A stretch of 64,000 nucleotides of DNA from Sphingomonas psychrolutea (GTDB lineage: Bacteria; Pseudomonadota; Alphaproteobacteria; Sphingomonadales; Sphingomonadaceae), in contig NZ_BMDW01000002.1 in NCBI RefSeq assembly GCF_014636175.1, positions 1 to 64,000 of the forward strand, given 5' to 3'. Under the pieces are notes generated by a model that had not been told where the DNA came from, did not search any database, and was given only the letters and a program-made list of their open reading frames with translations. Positions within the stretch are counted from its first letter, which is position 1, and each line of letters starts with the position of its first letter. Shown one piece after another: positions 18,841 to 27,221 of the stretch. The position numbers were made by a program, and so were the translations under genes.

Positions 18841-20165
18841 GCGACTTTCGGGAAGGTCAGCGTGACGCACAAGCCCGGATCGTTATCGGCAACCGCAACG
18901 CTCCCGCCATGCGCCGCTGCCACTGCCGCAACCAGGCTGAGGCCTAGCCCATTGCCCGGCGTCGTCCGGCTTGCCTCGCCGCGCGCGAAGCGTTGCAGAA
19001 TGCGCGCATGATCGGCGACCGGCACGCCCGCTCCGTTGTCGGCCACCGACAGCTGCGCCGTCCTGTCATCCGCAACAAGCCTGATCTCGATCCGCGTCCC
19101 CGGCGGCGTGTGCAGGCGGGCATTATCGAGCAGATTGACCAGCGCCTGCGCAATCAGTTCGCGCTCGCCGAGCACCGCGATCCCCGGCGCGACCGACCAG
19201 GTGAGACGACGACCGCCATCGGCAAAGGCGGGCGCGAAGCTCTCGGCGATGTCGATCGTGAGCGCGCTGACATCGGCCAGCACGAAACTGCGCGTGAGCC
19301 CGCCACCCTCGACCTCGGCGATGCGGAGCAGCGCCGCGAACAAGGCGAGCACGGCATCGCCCTGCTCGATCGCGCGGGCGGCGGCCCCCTCGACCGTGCC
19401 GACTTGCTCGAGCTGATTGCGCAAGCGCAGCAACGGCGTGCGCAGATCGTGCGCCACGTCGCTCGATACCTGGCGCAGATTGTCCATCAACTGCCCGATC
19501 CGATCGAGCATCGTGTTGAGCGCCGCACCGGCGGCGTCGAATTCGTCGCCGCGCACGCCGACCGGCACGCGCTGCGCCATATCGCCGGACATGATCGCAC
19601 GCGCGACCCCGCTGATCCCGTCGAGCCGCTTTTGCAGATAGCCGCCCAACACCAACGCGCCCACCACGCCGAACGCGATCACCAAAACGAACGCGCTGCC
19701 GAACAGGAGGACGATCGTGCGATCAATGCCTTCCATAATTTCGGTATCGCGCGCGACAACGAGGCGATAGCCGTCGCGCAAATCGCGCGCATCGGCGCGG
19801 GCGCTGTCGGGGCCTTCGATCGGATCGCGGAAGGCGATCATGCCCAGCCCGAGCGTCGGTCGGGCGGTATCGAGCGCCCCCGCGATCCGTCGGCCGGAAT
19901 GATCGAACAGCGCATAGCCAAAGGCTTTGATCGAGCTTCCGGCCTCGCGCGTTTCGATCGCACTGACGATATCGGGTAATCCCCCTTCGTCATATTCCTG
20001 CGCAAGGTTTGCCGCTTCCTGTTTGAGCAGCCCATCCTGCTGGCGTCGGAAATCCGCATCGGCCACTTGGTACATCGCGGCGCCGAGCAGAACGACGGCC
20101 AGCGCGAAAGCGGCGGAATAGGTAATGGCGATACGATAGGCCGCGCTGGACTTGACCTTAAGCAT
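18837..20165 (-). CDS. Sensor histidine kinase of the RND operon
   Basis: 442-aa membrane sensor. First transmembrane segment at about 12-32 (ITYSAAFALAVVLLGAAMY), a periplasmic domain of about 120 residues, then a second segment (TIVLLFGSAFVLVIAFGVVG). HAMP (RLDGISGVARAIMSGDMAQR) leads to an intact kinase core: H239 in SSDVAHDLRTPLLRLRNQLE, N-box LVNLLDNARLHTPPG, G1 VADNGAGVP, G2 GNGLGLSLVAAVAAAHGG. It resembles CusS/CzcS/PfeS-type sensors. It overlaps the OmpR regulator by 8 nt and the TolC gene by 4 nt, so sensor and pump are made together. Confidence 0.9.
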   Translation of the reverse strand: MLKVKSSAAYRIAITYSAAFALAVVLLGAAMYQVADADFRRQQDGLLKQEAANLAQEYDEGGLPDIVSAIETREAGSSIKAFGYALFDHSGRRIAGALDTARPTLGLGMIAFRDPIEGPDSARADARDLRDGYRLVVARDTEIMEGIDRTIVLLFGSAFVLVIAFGVVGALVLGGYLQKRLDGISGVARAIMSGDMAQRVPVGVRGDEFDAAGAALNTMLDRIGQLMDNLRQVSSDVAHDLRTPLLRLRNQLEQVGTVEGAAARAIEQGDAVLALFAALLRIAEVEGGGLTRSFVLADVSALTIDIAESFAPAFADGGRRLTWSVAPGIAVLGERELIAQALVNLLDNARLHTPPGTRIEIRLVADDRTAQLSVADNGAGVPVADHARILQRFARGEASRTTPGNGLGLSLVAAVAAAHGGSVAVADNDPGLCVTLTFPKVA

Positions 20166-20835
20166 CGACGCGCATCCGATAGCCCGATCCGCGAATTGTC
20201 TCGATCGGATCGTCGGTAAAGCCTTCGCGCAGCTTGGTGCGCAGGCGGCTGAGATGGCTTTCGACGATGTTCGTTTGCGGATCGAAGTGAAAGCCCCAGA
20301 CCAGATCGAGGAACATCGTGCGCGTCACGATCCGTCCGGCATGGCGCATCAGTTGCTCCAGCAGCGCAAATTCGCGTGGTTGCAGATACACCGTCCGACC
20401 GGCGCGCGTTACGTCGCGTCGTAACAGATCGAGCACGATATCGCCGACCTCGAGCCGGGTCGGCGCATCGGCCCCAGATGAACGCCGCGCGAGCGCATTC
20501 AGCCGCGCGGCCAGCTCGACCAAAGCGAACGGCTTGACCAGATAATCATCCGCCCCGGCATCCAGCCCGTCGACCCGGTCGGCAATGCCGCCAAGCGCGG
20601 TCAGCAGTAAGACCGGCACGCGGTTGGACCGCGCCCGGAGCTGACGCAGCACCTCCAGACCCTCGATCCCCGGAAGCATCCGATCGAGGATGACGGCGTC
20701 GAAACTGCCGTCGATCGTCGCTTGCAACGCCGCGTCGCCGGTCGTGACATGCGTCACGCCGTGCGCGAGCGCGCGCAACCCATCGGCGATGAATCCCGCG
20801 GTTTCGACATCGTCTTCGGCAAGCAGCACATGCAT
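20158..20835 (-). CDS. OmpR-family response regulator of the RND operon
   Basis: 225 aa. Receiver at about 1-115 with acidic pocket LLAEDDVE, phospho-acceptor D51 in VILDRMLPGIEG, LLLTALG and YLVKPFAL. A winged-helix Trans_reg_C domain covers about 130-222 (YLQPREFALLEQLMRHAGRI, NIVESHLSRLRTKLREGF, IRGSGYRMRV). The start at MHVLLAEDD is the family start; an open frame runs upstream to 21261 but is non-homologous. First gene of the five-gene pump operon and divergent from the beta-propeller gene, with 186 nt between them that should hold both promoters. Confidence 0.92.
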   Translation of the reverse strand: MHVLLAEDDVETAGFIADGLRALAHGVTHVTTGDAALQATIDGSFDAVILDRMLPGIEGLEVLRQLRARSNRVPVLLLTALGGIADRVDGLDAGADDYLVKPFALVELAARLNALARRSSGADAPTRLEVGDIVLDLLRRDVTRAGRTVYLQPREFALLEQLMRHAGRIVTRTMFLDLVWGFHFDPQTNIVESHLSRLRTKLREGFTDDPIETIRGSGYRMRVDA

Positions 20836-21021
20836 CCGCCGTCCATAGCGCGCCTCGATGTGCGATGCGCATAGGATTTCCCAATGTTCGTTAACGCAGG
20901 GGAATTTGGCCGGTCGATTTATGAAAGATCCCAACCTCGCGCCCGATCGGCGTTTCGGCCTCGCCGCAAGCCGTGGCGTCCGGCAAAGACGCAGCGTGTC
21001 TCCCTGTCCGAAAGGCTCCCG

Positions 21022-22032
21022 ATGCCGCATTTCGCCCGTTGTCTGCTCGTCACCCTCGCCGCAGGGGTAGCGATGGCTGCAGCCCCGGCACCCACTTACA
21101 AGACCGAGCGCAGCATTGCCGGGCCGGACGGCGGATGGGACTATGTCCAGGTCGATCCCGCGACGCACCGCATCTATATCGCGCACGGCGATGTCGTGAC
21201 CGAGATCGATCCGCTGCATGGCGATGCGGTGCGCTCGTTCGGTTCGATCATGAAGGCGCATGCCGTGGTGCCGATTCCCGGCGGCACGACGCTGCTCGTT
21301 ACCAGCGGGCGCGATGACAGCGTCCGCCTTTTCGGCCTGAATAACGGGACCGAGCGCGCGAAGATCGCAGTCGGCAGCGACCCGGATGCGGCCCTCTACG
21401 ATACGGCCCGACAGCGCGCGGTCGTCATGAACGCCAAGGCCGGGACGGTTTCGCTGATCGATGTCGCCGGTGCCAAGGTGACCGGCACGATCGTGTTGAA
21501 GCCCGGCCTCGAGTTCGGCGTGCTTGGCGCGGGCGATACGCTCTACGTCAATAACGAGGATGAAAATGAAATCGAGACGGCGAACTTAGCAACCGGCAAA
21601 GCGGGTCCCGCGATCGCCTTGCCGGGCTGTACCGGCCCGACCGGGCTCGGCTTCGATGCCAAGACCGGCTATCTTCTGAGCGCGTGCGGCAATGGTAAGG
21701 CCGCGTTGGTCGACACGAAGACGGGCAAATTGGTCAAGCTGCTCGCTATCGGGCTCGGGCCCGACGCGGTGATCATGGACTCCGCCCGCCGTCTCGCCTT
21801 CATTCCGTGCGGCAAGGATGGCACGCTGGCGGTGATCGCGCTCGACACCGCCGGGGGCAGCACGGTCGTACAGACGATCAAGACCGAAGTCGGCGCGCGC
21901 ACCGGCGCGATCGATCCCGCCGACGGAACGCTGTATTTGCCGACCGCGCGCTTCGCTCCGCCAGCGACGGCAGGCGGTCGGCCCGTGCCAGTCGCGGGGT
22001 CGTTCCATGTCCTCGTCGTCAAGCGCGGGTAA
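21022..22032 (+). CDS. Periplasmic YncE-like beta-propeller protein
   Basis: 336 aa with a signal peptide (CLLVTLAAGVAMAAAPAP). It consists of short repeated blades of the YVTN/NHL type: GGWDYVQVDPATHRIYIAHG, TTLLVTSGRDDSVRLFGL, AVVMNAKAGTVSLIDVAG, GYLLSACGNGKAALVDTKTG, LAFIPCGKDGTLAVIALDT and, last, ARTGAIDPADGTLYLPTARF. No catalytic motif is seen. Start at 21022 has GAAAGG about 8 nt upstream; the frame extends to 20884 without signal-like sequence. Divergent from the RND-operon regulator, so it may share its control, but the role is unknown. Confidence 0.8.
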   Translation: MPHFARCLLVTLAAGVAMAAAPAPTYKTERSIAGPDGGWDYVQVDPATHRIYIAHGDVVTEIDPLHGDAVRSFGSIMKAHAVVPIPGGTTLLVTSGRDDSVRLFGLNNGTERAKIAVGSDPDAALYDTARQRAVVMNAKAGTVSLIDVAGAKVTGTIVLKPGLEFGVLGAGDTLYVNNEDENEIETANLATGKAGPAIALPGCTGPTGLGFDAKTGYLLSACGNGKAALVDTKTGKLVKLLAIGLGPDAVIMDSARRLAFIPCGKDGTLAVIALDTAGGSTVVQTIKTEVGARTGAIDPADGTLYLPTARFAPPATAGGRPVPVAGSFHVLVVKRG

Positions 22033-22042
22033 GCGCGGGCGT

Positions 22043-22573
22043 TCACGCCAGGCGGTGCGGCACCGACACGGCTTCCGCGACGATCGTCTCGGCGGTGCCG
22101 ACCGCCTCCCACGGGAAGACGAACCAGCGTTTGTCTTCGGCGCGATCGATCACTTGCGCGCGATACTCGACGCGCGCTTTTGAGCGGATGTTGTCGAGCA
22201 GCACCGCGAAGTGGATCTTGCTCGCGTCGCACCCATGATCGACCAGCAGGCGGCGAATTTCGTCGATCGTGCCGCCGCTATCGTTGATGTCGTCGATGAA
22301 CAGCAGCGTCGTACCGGCCGCGCTTTTCGCGGCGAGCTTGCCGAGCAATTCGGTCCCGAACGCGGCGACCTTCGACGAATGATCGACCGAAAGCGCCGGG
22401 ACGTTGAGCGCGTGCGAGACATAGACCGCCGGGACGAGTCCGCCGCGCCCGACGCCAACGACGAAATCGGGCTTCCAGCCATCCGCGACAACGCTGCGCA
22501 CCACGGCGCGGACGTCGCGCAAAAAGTCGGCATCGGTCACATAATAGAGCTGCGGTTCGGCGGCGGTGCCCAT
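22043..22573 (-). CDS. Phosphoribosyltransferase domain protein
   Basis: 176 aa. The PRPP-binding signature LLFIDDINDSGGT (about residues 90-102) and FVVGVGRGGLVPAVYVSHAL identify a type I phosphoribosyltransferase of the Gpt/hypoxanthine-xanthine-guanine kind, used in purine salvage. The start at MGTAAEPQLYYV fits homologous length; a TTG frame begins at 22603. It lies 10 nt after the convergent propeller gene. The base it uses cannot be decided from sequence. Confidence 0.85.
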   Translation of the reverse strand: MGTAAEPQLYYVTDADFLRDVRAVVRSVVADGWKPDFVVGVGRGGLVPAVYVSHALNVPALSVDHSSKVAAFGTELLGKLAAKSAAGTTLLFIDDINDSGGTIDEIRRLLVDHGCDASKIHFAVLLDNIRSKARVEYRAQVIDRAEDKRWFVFPWEAVGTAETIVAEAVSVPHRLA

Positions 22574-22650
22574 AATGCGATGATTCCGTTGGCGAGAGGA
22601 CAACGCCGCGTACCGGGGCGCTCCGATCCGGGCAACTGCCGCGCTAGGCG

Positions 22651-23115
22651 TTAGAATCCGAACGCGCTCAATCCCGGATGATCATCGGGGCGACGCCCGA
22701 GCGGCCAGTGGAATGCACGCTCGGTTTCGGCGATCGGATGTTCGTTGATGCTGGCGATGCGGCGTTCCATTAGCCCGTCGGCATCGAATTGCCAATTTTC
22801 ATTGCCGTATGCGCGAAACCAGTGACCGCTGTCGTCGCGATATTCATACGCGAAACGCACCGCAATGCGGTTGCCGGCGTGCGCCCAGACCTCCTTGATC
22901 AGGCGATAATCGAGCTCGCGCGCCCATTTGCGCGCCAGAAAGGCTTCGATCGCGTCGCGTCCGACGATGAACTCGGCGCGGTTCCGCCACTGGCTGTCGA
23001 CGGTATAGGCCAAGGCGACGCGCGCCGGATCGCGGCTGTTCCAAGCGTCCTCCGCCAGCCGCGCCTTTTGCGCGGCGGTTTCATCGGTGAAGGGCGGCAG
23101 CGGCGGGCGGCTCAT
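22651..23115 (-). CDS. NTF2-like DUF1348 protein
   Basis: 154 aa, last gene of a four-gene minus-strand unit. The sequence ([76 protein letters not shown]) is typical of DUF1348 proteins, small cone-shaped NTF2/SnoaL-like folds without an assigned reaction. ATG overlaps the stop of the PPOX-like gene by 4 nt. The longer frame to 23352 has no homologous-looking sequence. Confidence 0.82.
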   Translation of the reverse strand: MSRPPLPPFTDETAAQKARLAEDAWNSRDPARVALAYTVDSQWRNRAEFIVGRDAIEAFLARKWARELDYRLIKEVWAHAGNRIAVRFAYEYRDDSGHWFRAYGNENWQFDADGLMERRIASINEHPIAETERAFHWPLGRRPDDHPGLSAFGF

Positions 23116-23717
23116 GGCGTAATTCCTTTGAGCGCGGCATTTTCGGCTTCGAGCTCGGCGATCCGGGCCTGCAGACCGGCAAGCGCCGATTCGACATCGG
23201 CAATGTCGATCTTGCGGGGAATATGTTGCGGGCAATTGACGTCCCACGCTTCGATCTCGAACAGCACCGCCTGTTCGCCCTGCGCGCGATATCCCTCTGG
23301 CATCAATTGCGCGATGGTCGCGGGATCGTCGCTGATCCGCGCCCGCCCCCACAGCTTGATTCGACGCTTATGGGCATAATCCATCAGAAACAGGAACGCC
23401 TTGTCATTCTCGGCCAAATTGCCGGTCGAGACATATTGGCGATTGCCCTCATAGTCGGCCCAGCCGAGCGTGCGCGGACCAAGCACCCGGATGAACCCTT
23501 TGGGTCCGCCGCGGTGCTGGGCGTAAGGCTGTCCGGCGGCGTTCGCGGTCGCGAGATAGGCGGTGTCGACTTGCGCAAGGAACGCGATCAGCGTCTCGTC
23601 GATCTGCTCGCGAAAACCGCCGCGCGCCTCCATCTTGGCATAAGCAGCGCGCGATCCGCGTTCGCTCTGCAACGCTTTCACGGTGGGGGTGAAGGCAATG
23701 TCGCTGCTGGGTGTCAT
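23112..23717 (-). CDS. Pyridoxamine-5'-phosphate-oxidase-like FMN-binding protein
   Basis: 201 aa split-barrel flavin protein. The region about 40-165 carries [40 protein letters not shown] and [20 protein letters not shown], which matches the PPOX/general-stress FMN-binding fold. The C-terminal tail ([20 protein letters not shown]) looks like a short coiled coil. GGGAG lies upstream of the ATG. Position in a unit with a cupin and an AhpD-like protein suggests redox or electrophile detoxification; the substrate is not known. Confidence 0.85.
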   Translation of the reverse strand: MTPSSDIAFTPTVKALQSERGSRAAYAKMEARGGFREQIDETLIAFLAQVDTAYLATANAAGQPYAQHRGGPKGFIRVLGPRTLGWADYEGNRQYVSTGNLAENDKAFLFLMDYAHKRRIKLWGRARISDDPATIAQLMPEGYRAQGEQAVLFEIEAWDVNCPQHIPRKIDIADVESALAGLQARIAELEAENAALKGITP

Positions 23718-23740
23718 GCGAAATGCTCCCGGAAATGGGG

Positions 23741-23771
23741 TGCCCCAGGGAAGCGCTGCTTCCCCGGGGCA
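23741..23771 (-). promoter_or_regulatory. 14-bp RNA hairpin between cupin and PPOX-like genes
   Basis: Two 14-nt arms (TGCCCCAGGGAAGC and GCTTCCCCGGGGCA) separated by 3 nt, in the 60-nt gap between two co-directional genes. On the minus-strand transcript the single mismatch becomes a G-U pair, so the stem is complete there but not on the plus strand. No U-tract follows, so it is more likely an mRNA stabiliser, processing site or attenuator than a full terminator. Confidence 0.6.
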
Positions 23772-23777
23772 ACTCGG

Positions 23778-24245
23778 CTACTTTGCCGCAACGTAATCGA
23801 ATTTGCCGGGCTGGACGATGAAGAACAGGCAGTCGGTCTTCGACAGGCAGCGCGTGACATGATCCTCCTCGCCGCGCTGGAACCAATAGGAGCCGACCGC
23901 GAGCGGCTTCGGCTTGGCACCGACCGGATCATTGGCGCCCACGCCCTTCACCACCACCGCATAATAATCCTCGGTATGCGTGTGAACCGCGCTGATGAAA
24001 CCAGCGGGCATATGGATGAAAGTGCCGTGATGGCCGGTCTGCAAATTGCCATAAGCCGGACCAGCTTCGAGTTCGCCGGCGGCCGCCTTCACTCCGGCCT
24101 TGAAGAACTTGATATCCTTGGCCGGGATGCTGACCGAGTTGGTTTCGTGAACCGGGTGGGTAGGCGCGTCCTGTGCCTTGGCAAGGCCGGAAAGGCCGAT
24201 CGCGAATGCGACGATGGCCGTGCGGAAAGCGGTGGTGCGTATCAT
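23778..24245 (-). CDS. Secreted cupin-domain protein
   Basis: 155 aa with a clear signal peptide (residues 1-24, ending LAKA). The mature part is a small cupin-like beta-barrel: FIHMPAGFISAVHTHTEDYY gives the HxH...E-type metal set, followed by GSYWFQRGEEDHVTRCLSK. Two cysteines (RCLSKTDC) could pair in the periplasm. GGGAGGAGC precedes the ATG. It follows the AhpD-like gene by 23 nt. The reaction is not known. Confidence 0.8.
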   Translation of the reverse strand: MIRTTAFRTAIVAFAIGLSGLAKAQDAPTHPVHETNSVSIPAKDIKFFKAGVKAAAGELEAGPAYGNLQTGHHGTFIHMPAGFISAVHTHTEDYYAVVVKGVGANDPVGAKPKPLAVGSYWFQRGEEDHVTRCLSKTDCLFFIVQPGKFDYVAAK

Positions 24246-24268
24246 GACGATGCTCCTCCCTGCCCGGC

Positions 24269-24820
24269 TCAGGCGGCCTTGCGGGCCGTAACGACCGGGA
24301 AGTCGATCTCGGTCTTCAGCGCTTCGTTGACGTAATTGGTGAAGGTGTTGAGCGCGACGTGGAGGAAAATCTCGAGGATCTGGCCATCGCTATACCCGGC
24401 GAGCTTGACCTCCGAGAGATCGGCAGCGCCGACCTGACCGCGTTCGCGCACCAGCGTTGCGGCAAAGCGCACGGCGGCATCGGCCTTGGGGTCGTTCGAC
24501 GCGCCCGAACGGTTGGCGGTCATTTCCGCATCGTCGAGCTTGGCGAGGTTGCGGCCAAGATAGGTGTGCGCCGACAGGCAATAGTCGCAACCATTCACCT
24601 CCGCGACGGCGAGCGCGATCCGCTCGCGCGTGGCGGCGGGCAGCGCACCCTTGGCGAGGGCGGCGCCAATGCCGAGATACCCCTCAAGCGTGGCGGGGCT
24701 GTTCGCAATCAGGCGGAACATGTTGGGGACGACGCCGAGCTGCGCATTGACCATTTCGAGCAGCGGCTGCGATTTGGCGGGGGCGTCGGCGATGGTAGCG
24801 GGGGTGGCGATGCGGGACAT
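24269..24820 (-). CDS. AhpD/carboxymuconolactone-decarboxylase-like protein
   Basis: 183 aa alkylhydroperoxidase-like fold. The redox motif CDYCLSAH (CxxC...H) at about residues 76-83 is that of AhpD-type peroxidase cores; the flanking helices VPNMFRLIANSPATLEGYLG and ILEIFLHVALNTFTNYVNEA are typical. AAGGAG precedes the ATG. It is the first gene of a four-gene unit (this, cupin, PPOX-like, DUF1348) and diverges from a LysR gene, which very probably regulates it. Confidence 0.88.
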   Translation of the reverse strand: MSRIATPATIADAPAKSQPLLEMVNAQLGVVPNMFRLIANSPATLEGYLGIGAALAKGALPAATRERIALAVAEVNGCDYCLSAHTYLGRNLAKLDDAEMTANRSGASNDPKADAAVRFAATLVRERGQVGAADLSEVKLAGYSDGQILEIFLHVALNTFTNYVNEALKTEIDFPVVTARKAA

Positions 24821-24870
24821 GGACTGGCTCCTTGGTCACGGCCGGGACTGGCCATGGCCGAGAAATAGGA

Positions 24871-24922
24871 CCTTCCGCTTTCACCCAGTATCCGGTACTT
24901 TCACAACTCACCCTTCCGCTTT
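24871..24922. promoter_or_regulatory. Direct repeat in the LysR/AhpD divergent promoter
   Basis: CCTTCCGCTTT occurs at 24871-24881 and again at 24912-24922, 41 nt apart, in the 113-nt region between the divergent AhpD-like and LysR genes. The spacing is about four helical turns, as expected for tetrameric LysR binding. Inference from position and repetition only. Confidence 0.35.
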
Positions 24923-24933
24923 ATGAGAGGTTT

Positions 24934-25842
24934 ATGGACCGGTTCGAGGCCATCCGAACGCTGCTCGCCGCTGTGGATGGGGGCAGCCTGTCGGCTGCGT
25001 CGCGCAGCATGGCGCTGCCCTTGCCGACGGTCAGTCGCCGCGTGTCCGATCTTGAGGCGCATCTCGACACGCAGCTTGTCATCCGTACCAGCCGCAAACT
25101 CATCCTGACCGAAGCGGGTGCGGCGTATGTTACCGCGATGCGGCGCGTGATCGAGCAAATGGTGGAGGCGGAGCGCGCCGCATCGGGCGAATATCGCGCA
25201 CCGCGTGGCGAATTGCTCGTCACTGCGCCGATCCTGTTCGGCGCGTTGCACGTCGCCCCGATCATTCATGATTTTCTGGGGGGGTATCCGGAGGTTTCGG
25301 TCCGGCTGGTCCTGTCCGACGCGCTGGTCGATCTGACCGAGAACCACGTCGACGTCGCGCTCAGGATCGGCAAATTGCCCGATAGCAGCCTGGTTGCACG
25401 CCGTGTCGGCGCGGTCCGCTGGGTGATCTGCGCAAGTCCCGACTATGTGCGCCGACGCGGGGAGCCCGCCACACCCGCCGCGCTGAGCGCGCACGACTGC
25501 ATCGCGTTTGAGGGGCTGCAGACCTACCGAAGCTGGCCGTTTGGCGCAGGTGCGCAGACCGTCACCATCCGCCCCCGCTTTTCGGTCAACACCGCCGATG
25601 CTGTGATCGCAGCGGCAGTGGCAGGGCTCGGGATCGCCCGAGTCATGTCCTATCAGGCATCACGCGCCGTCGCCGATCGTCAGCTGGTCGCGCTGCTGCT
25701 GCAGGACACGGTCGATCGCTTGCCGGTGCATCTGGTCCATGCGCCGCAACCGCTGTTGCCGGTCAAGCTGCGCGCCTTTCTGGACTTCGTAGCGCCGCGC
25801 CTCAAAATTGCGCTGGACCAGATCGAGGACACCTACGCCTGA
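24934..25842 (+). CDS. LysR-family transcriptional regulator (module 1)
   Basis: 302 aa. The N-terminal winged helix (MDRFEAIRTLLAAVDGGSLS, RSMALPLPTVSRRVSDLEAH) and substrate-binding domain (GELLVTAPILFGALHVAPII, ENHVDVALRIGKLPDSSLVA) place it in the large LTTR group seen beside oxidoreductase genes. GAGAGG precedes the ATG. It diverges from the AhpD-like gene and by position should control that four-gene unit. Its 3' end overlaps the convergent GST gene by 10 nt. Confidence 0.9.
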   Translation: MDRFEAIRTLLAAVDGGSLSAASRSMALPLPTVSRRVSDLEAHLDTQLVIRTSRKLILTEAGAAYVTAMRRVIEQMVEAERAASGEYRAPRGELLVTAPILFGALHVAPIIHDFLGGYPEVSVRLVLSDALVDLTENHVDVALRIGKLPDSSLVARRVGAVRWVICASPDYVRRRGEPATPAALSAHDCIAFEGLQTYRSWPFGAGAQTVTIRPRFSVNTADAVIAAAVAGLGIARVMSYQASRAVADRQLVALLLQDTVDRLPVHLVHAPQPLLPVKLRAFLDFVAPRLKIALDQIEDTYA

Positions 25843-26450
25843 GCGAGCGCCGCGGTCCGTTCAATGCCCCGCTGGAACGCCGGGCGCGCTTCGAGATCGG
25901 CATACCAGCGCGCGACGTTCGGCGCAGCGTCGAGCGAAACCTCGGCAAACGCCCTCCGCCACAGCCACCCGAAATGCGCGATATCGGCGATGCTGAGCGC
26001 GTCCCCCGCGACGAAGGGCGATCGGGCAAGGATCGCGTCGAGCACCCCGACAATCCGCACGGCTTCGTTCCCGAAGCGCTCGATTGCGAGCGGGATCGGC
26101 TCTGGCGCGAATTTGCGGAAGAATCCGACATTGCCAAAGGCGGGGCTGAGGCCCGAGGCATGAAAGAACAGCTGTTCGAAGACGCGAGCCCGGCCCGGCC
26201 CGGCGACCGGCAGCAGTTTCCCCGTCTTCTCCGCCAGATAGACCAGGATCGCGGCGCTTTCGGTCAGCGTCAGATCGCCATCCACCAAAACGGGTACCTT
26301 GGCGTTCGGATTGAGCGCCACGAAAGCGGGCTCCTTTTGGCTCCCGCTGCGAATGTTGACCGCGTGGAGCGTGTAGTCGAGCCCGAGCTCTTCGAGCGCG
26401 ATCGGGACTTTGACGCTGTTCGGGGTGGCAAAGGCATAGATATCGATCAT
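25833..26450 (-). CDS. Glutathione S-transferase
   Basis: 205 aa. A thioredoxin-like N-terminal domain (MIDIYAFATPNSVKVPIALE; NPNAKVPVLVDGDLTLTESA with the conserved cis-Pro and Glu-Ser that bind glutathione) and an all-helical C-terminal domain (FVAGDALSIADIAHFGWLWR, the N-capping S/T-x-x-D motif). It resembles the Nu/YfcG-YghU-type bacterial GSTs. Second gene of the module 2 unit, 74 nt after the AhpD-like gene. Likely removes electrophiles or reduces disulphides. Confidence 0.9.
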   Translation of the reverse strand: MIDIYAFATPNSVKVPIALEELGLDYTLHAVNIRSGSQKEPAFVALNPNAKVPVLVDGDLTLTESAAILVYLAEKTGKLLPVAGPGRARVFEQLFFHASGLSPAFGNVGFFRKFAPEPIPLAIERFGNEAVRIVGVLDAILARSPFVAGDALSIADIAHFGWLWRRAFAEVSLDAAPNVARWYADLEARPAFQRGIERTAALAQA

Positions 26451-26524
26451 GCAAATTCTCCTGAATTTCGGGCGGAAGCGACCGTCGCCATCGTCGCGCG
26501 TGCGACAATGGCGCGCTGGCCGGT

Positions 26525-27103
26525 TCAGGCGGCGTGCTTCAGATCGATCGGCGCGGTCCATTCGGCACCCTTCATGAAGGCGTCATTGGGCGTGTCGGCG
26601 AAATGATTAGTGTAATTCGAAATCAGCTTCGTCGCGGCCAGCACCAACACATCGAGCATCGCGCGATTGTCATACCCCGCAGCCTTGAAGGCGGCGACCT
26701 CGGACGCGCTGACCATGCCGCGCTCCCGCGTGACCGTGGCGGCAAAGGTGCGCAATGCCTGGAGCCGCGGATCGGCAATCGCATCGCCGGCGCGTATGGC
26801 GGCGATCACAGCGGGGTCGACCTTGGCCATTTTCGACAAATTGGTGTGGCCCGCCATGCAATAGGTGCAGGCGTTTTCAAAGATGATCGCGAGATACACG
26901 ACATTGCGTTCAACGGGCGTGAAGCTGGTCTTTTCAGCAATCCCCCACAGCGTTCCATACGCTTCGAGAGCAGCGGGGCTCTCGGCCAAGACGCGGTGCA
27001 AATTGGGCACGAAACCCCAGCCCGCCTGGACCTGATCGAGGATTGCGGACGATGCCGGATCGGCGGTGGTCGCGTCGTGGAGGATGAAACCGTTGGTGGT
27101 CAT
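26525..27103 (-). CDS. AhpD/carboxymuconolactone-decarboxylase-like protein (module 2)
   Basis: 192 aa paralogue of the protein at 24269-24820. The redox motif CTYCMAGH (about residues 79-86) sits in YLAIIFENACTYCMAGHTNL. VPNLHRVLAESPAALEAYGT and VLAATKLISNYTNHFADTPN are the family helices. It diverges from the second LysR gene and is followed by the GST gene. Peroxide or quinone/electrophile handling is likely; the substrate is not shown. Confidence 0.88.
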   Translation of the reverse strand: MTTNGFILHDATTADPASSAILDQVQAGWGFVPNLHRVLAESPAALEAYGTLWGIAEKTSFTPVERNVVYLAIIFENACTYCMAGHTNLSKMAKVDPAVIAAIRAGDAIADPRLQALRTFAATVTRERGMVSASEVAAFKAAGYDNRAMLDVLVLAATKLISNYTNHFADTPNDAFMKGAEWTAPIDLKHAA

Positions 27104-27221
27104 GGTAAATCCCTTCGATGAAAGCTTCGCGCCGTGATTGGCGTGACACCCAGATGGACCATTCCAATACCTTGGTGTAGAGAGGCTATGGCGATATCAT
27201 CCATTCCCGGAAGGAATAGAT

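Noticed and set aside
20836..21261. 142-residue N-terminal extension of the OmpR-type regulator
   Set aside because: Unrelated to the receiver fold and overlaps the divergent promoter and the propeller gene.
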